Shown: in pieces, positions 7,417 to 8,287 of the stretch
How positions within the stretch are numbered: the stretch's first letter is position 1
Layout: each line of letters opens with the position of its first letter
From: Bacillota bacterium
GTDB lineage: Bacteria; Bacillota; Clostridia; Oscillospirales; Acutalibacteraceae
Direction: 5' to 3'
Length of the DNA stretch: 8,287 nucleotides
NCBI GenBank assembly: GCA_023412845.1
Contig: JAEZRH010000116.1
Location: 1-8,287, forward strand
Translations under genes and position numbers: made by a program
The notes under the pieces: generated by a model
Seen by the model: only the letters and a program-made list of their open reading frames with translations
What the model was told of the DNA's origin: nothing
The model's database searches: none

Positions 7417-7425
7417 ATTGTATCA
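7417..7425 (-). promoter_or_regulatory. Possible extended -10 promoter for the flavoprotein gene
   Basis: On the minus strand this reads TGATACAAT: an extended -10 TG, one base, then TACAAT (five of six matches to TATAAT). The -35 region is poor at 16-18 bp spacing. It would give a leader of about 80 bases containing both tandem hairpins. Confidence 0.4.
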
Positions 7426-7579
7426 CATCGGAATATAAAGCGCCAGAATATGACTCAGCTTCCGGGGAATCCGCTGAAAAACCGCAGGAACGGCGGCACA
7501 GAGGCCCTGGCTTCCGGAAGGACCCGGGCCTGCCGGACTTCTGATATATGACAGAGACGGGAAAGATTTTCAAAAAAGC

Positions 7580-7608
7580 TTGACAAAGCCGGGCGCAGGG
7601 CATATAAT
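7580..7608 (+). promoter_or_regulatory. Perfect consensus sigma-A promoter
   Basis: TTGACA (7580-7585) and TATAAT (7603-7608) are separated by exactly 17 bases, matching the housekeeping consensus at all 12 positions. The predicted start is near 7615, with a leader of about 47 bases before the small-peptide ATG. An AT-rich imperfect palindrome (7625-7639, ATATATT-T-AATATAT) lies just downstream of the start, where a repressor could bind. Confidence 0.88.
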
Positions 7609-7661
7609 ATCACAAATAATACATATATATTTAATATATTTAAATGGAAGGGGCAACGGGT

Positions 7662-7784
7662 ATGTTCATGGCAAGAAACGGCGGCGGCGTTTGTAAAAAG
7701 GAATCGGAAATGTGTGCCATGCGCGGTACCATGTGCTTCGGCATGTCCGGAATGATGTGCGGCCGAAGCTCTCTGCTGCTGTGA
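7662..7784 (+). CDS. 40-residue Cys/Met-rich peptide, family unknown
   Basis: I do not recognise this peptide. It starts MFMARNGGGV and has Cys at 11, 18, 25 and 33 and Met at 1, 3, 17, 20, 24, 28, 31 and 32, so 12 of 40 residues contain sulfur. Three Met-Cys pairs (17-18, 24-25, 32-33) recur 7 and 8 residues apart in a degenerate repeat (MCAMRGT, MCFGMSGM, MCGRSS). It has no signal peptide. The tail is LLL. Support for a real gene is strong for its size. A perfect promoter lies upstream, ribosome site GGAAGGGG (7646-7653) is eight bases before the ATG, and an intrinsic terminator follows 33 bases after the stop. Candidate roles are binding soft metals such as Cu(I) through Cys and Met, a modified-peptide precursor, or a leader peptide whose translation senses Cys/Met supply. 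The first and last are my preferred readings. Confidence 0.7.
   Translation: MFMARNGGGVCKKESEMCAMRGTMCFGMSGMMCGRSSLLL
7735..7769 (+). repeat. 8-bp inverted repeat inside the Cys/Met-rich peptide gene
   Basis: GCTTCGGC (7735-7742) is perfectly complementary to GCCGAAGC (7762-7769), with a 19-base loop. The arms start within the Cys25 codon and just after the Cys33 codon, so a ribosome pausing at these Cys codons would block the hairpin. It may be chance in a GC-rich gene. Confidence 0.5.
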
Positions 7785-7816
7785 CGGAACGACGCAGGAA
7801 ATCAACAGTAACGGAA

Positions 7817-7849
7817 AGCTGACAGGCTAAACACCCGTTGGCTTTTTTT
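7817..7849 (+). terminator. Intrinsic terminator after the Cys/Met-rich peptide gene
   Basis: AGCTGACAGG (7817-7826) pairs with CCCGTTGGCT (7834-7843), giving ten positions with two G-U pairs and one mismatch. The loop is seven bases (CTAAACA), followed by a run of seven T (7843-7849). It closes the peptide transcript ahead of the YezD-like gene, and partial read-through would feed that gene. Confidence 0.75.
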
Positions 7850-7912
7850 ATTGCCGTTTATGCCGGCTATTCCTCAAATCAGAACGGAAATTTCCGAAAG
7901 CGGTGAAGATGC

Positions 7913-8071
7913 ATGGCGGAAAAAAATACGAAAGACACTTCCGATCTCCGCGGAATTTTTGAGACGCTGACAAAATACATCAAAGACATCCGATACGGTT
8001 CGATTGTAATCGTGATCCAGGACGGACGGATCGTCCAAATTGAAAAAAATGAAAAAGTAAGATTCCTATGA
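7913..8071 (+). CDS. YezD-family (DUF2292) small protein
   Basis: This 52-residue cytosolic protein has a variable N-terminus (residues 1-12) followed by a compact conserved core. The core contains IKDIRYGSIVIVIQDGRIVQ (23-42) and IEKNEKVRF, matching the DUF2292 pattern of a helix, YGS, two beta strands around QDG, then QIE and EK. The length is normal. No biochemical function is established for the family. My recollection, unchecked here, is that members often lie near sulfur-assimilation genes in Firmicutes. The start ATG 7913 has GGTGAAG (7902-7908) upstream as a modest ribosome site. An out-of-frame ATG at 7909 closes quickly. No clear promoter lies between the terminator at 7849 and this gene, so expression may come by read-through from the promoter at 7580 or from a weak promoter I cannot identify. 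Confidence 0.8.
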   Translation: MAEKNTKDTSDLRGIFETLTKYIKDIRYGSIVIVIQDGRIVQIEKNEKVRFL

Positions 8072-8180
8072 TCGCCCATTCGCCTTGGTTGACCGGGAAA
8101 AATTCATTGAGTTCAAATACGGGCGCCGTTGTTTCCGCATTCCAATTTGATACGTTTTCAGCCTTTCGGGACAATGACCG

Positions 8181-8214
8181 GGGGCCATATCTTTCCATGC
8201 GGAGATATGGCCCC
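8181..8214. repeat. Strong 12-bp-stem hairpin downstream of the YezD-like gene
   Basis: GGGGCCATATCT (8181-8192) is perfectly complementary to AGATATGGCCCC (8203-8214), with a 10-base loop. It is very stable, but no T tract follows on the plus strand and none precedes it for the minus strand, so it is not a textbook terminator. The window ends 73 bases later at AGAGGCGGAAAC, which could be the ribosome site of a gene just outside. The hairpin may be a leader element of that gene or an mRNA 3'-end stabiliser. I recognise no riboswitch class here. Confidence 0.65.
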
Positions 8215-8287
8215 TTCGCGCCGCTGTGAAAAGCCTCAGGGATGCTATGGCAGACTAAGAAATTTTTTCGGGAAAAGAGGCGGAAAC

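Larger units (their letters stand above)
7329..7661. other. Divergent intergenic region between the flavoprotein gene and the small-peptide gene
   Basis: These 333 bases hold no convincing gene. From left to right I see two tandem GC-rich hairpins (7351-7368 and 7380-7395) and a possible minus-strand extended -10 (7417-7425). A GC-rich stretch follows, with an imperfect stem whose outer arms are AGGCCC (7502-7507) and GGGCCT (7526-7531). A perfect plus-strand promoter (7580-7608) comes next. Last is an AT-rich initiation region with a 15-bp imperfect palindrome (7625-7639). Base composition changes sharply at about 7560, from GC-rich to AT-rich. Confidence 0.7.

Noticed and set aside
8068..8229. 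A 53-codon plus-strand frame starting MIAHSPWLTGKNS and overlapping the YezD-like stop codon by ATGA.
   Set aside because: It has no ribosome binding site and matches no family I know. Its 3' part is the strong hairpin at 8181-8214, so base pairing rather than coding explains the sequence. The overlap is suggestive but not enough.
8229..8287. Segment with AAAAGCCTCAGGG and CTATGGCAG resembling parts of a c-di-GMP-I riboswitch.
   Set aside because: The conserved GCAAACC half is not present upstream and the helices cannot be laid out, so the similarity is too partial to call.

Overview
The window looks like chromosomal DNA of a GC-rich member of the Firmicutes, most likely class Clostridia (Oscillospirales-like). 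The evidence is the strong GGAGG-type ribosome binding sites, a perfect sigma-A promoter, a YezD/DUF2292 small protein, an M42 aminopeptidase and a Clostridia-style set of FtsX permease, HlyD-type adaptor and TolC-like protein. The genus call is inference. I see no rRNA, tRNA, CRISPR array, transposase or phage gene.

Bases 1-5363 (+ strand) hold the 3' part of an export operon and its regulators. In order these are the C-terminal part of an FtsX/MacB-type ABC permease, a membrane-fusion (HlyD-family) adaptor, a secreted TolC-family protein, an OmpR/PhoB response regulator and a sensor histidine kinase. The ATPase and the start of the permease must lie upstream. The layout suits a tripartite MacAB-TolC-like exporter controlled by its own two-component system. 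The response regulator is damaged at its 5' end. Receiver-domain homology is readable upstream of the first ATG, but there is no start codon for it, and the segment that should encode the acidic pair is missing where the gene meets the end of the tolC-like gene. The kinase downstream is intact.

Bases 5391-7410 (- strand) hold two genes reading toward the kinase: an iron-sulfur flavoprotein-like oxidoreductase with a CX2CX2CX7C motif, then an M42-family zinc aminopeptidase with its metal ligands. An 18-20 bp perfect palindrome sits directly after the flavoprotein stop codon. Two tandem GC-rich hairpins lie in the apparent leader of the flavoprotein gene.

Bases 7580-8287 (+ strand) are the most unusual part. 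A perfect consensus promoter (TTGACA, 17 bp, TATAAT) drives a short transcript that ends at a good intrinsic terminator. Its only reading frame encodes a 40-residue peptide with 4 Cys and 8 Met, including three Met-Cys pairs spaced 7 and 8 residues apart. A YezD-family small protein follows 63 bases after the terminator, then a 12-bp-stem hairpin ahead of an unseen gene. The peptide may be a small thiol/thioether metal-binding peptide. It may instead be a sulfur-amino-acid-sensing leader peptide for the genes downstream. The sequence alone does not decide between them.
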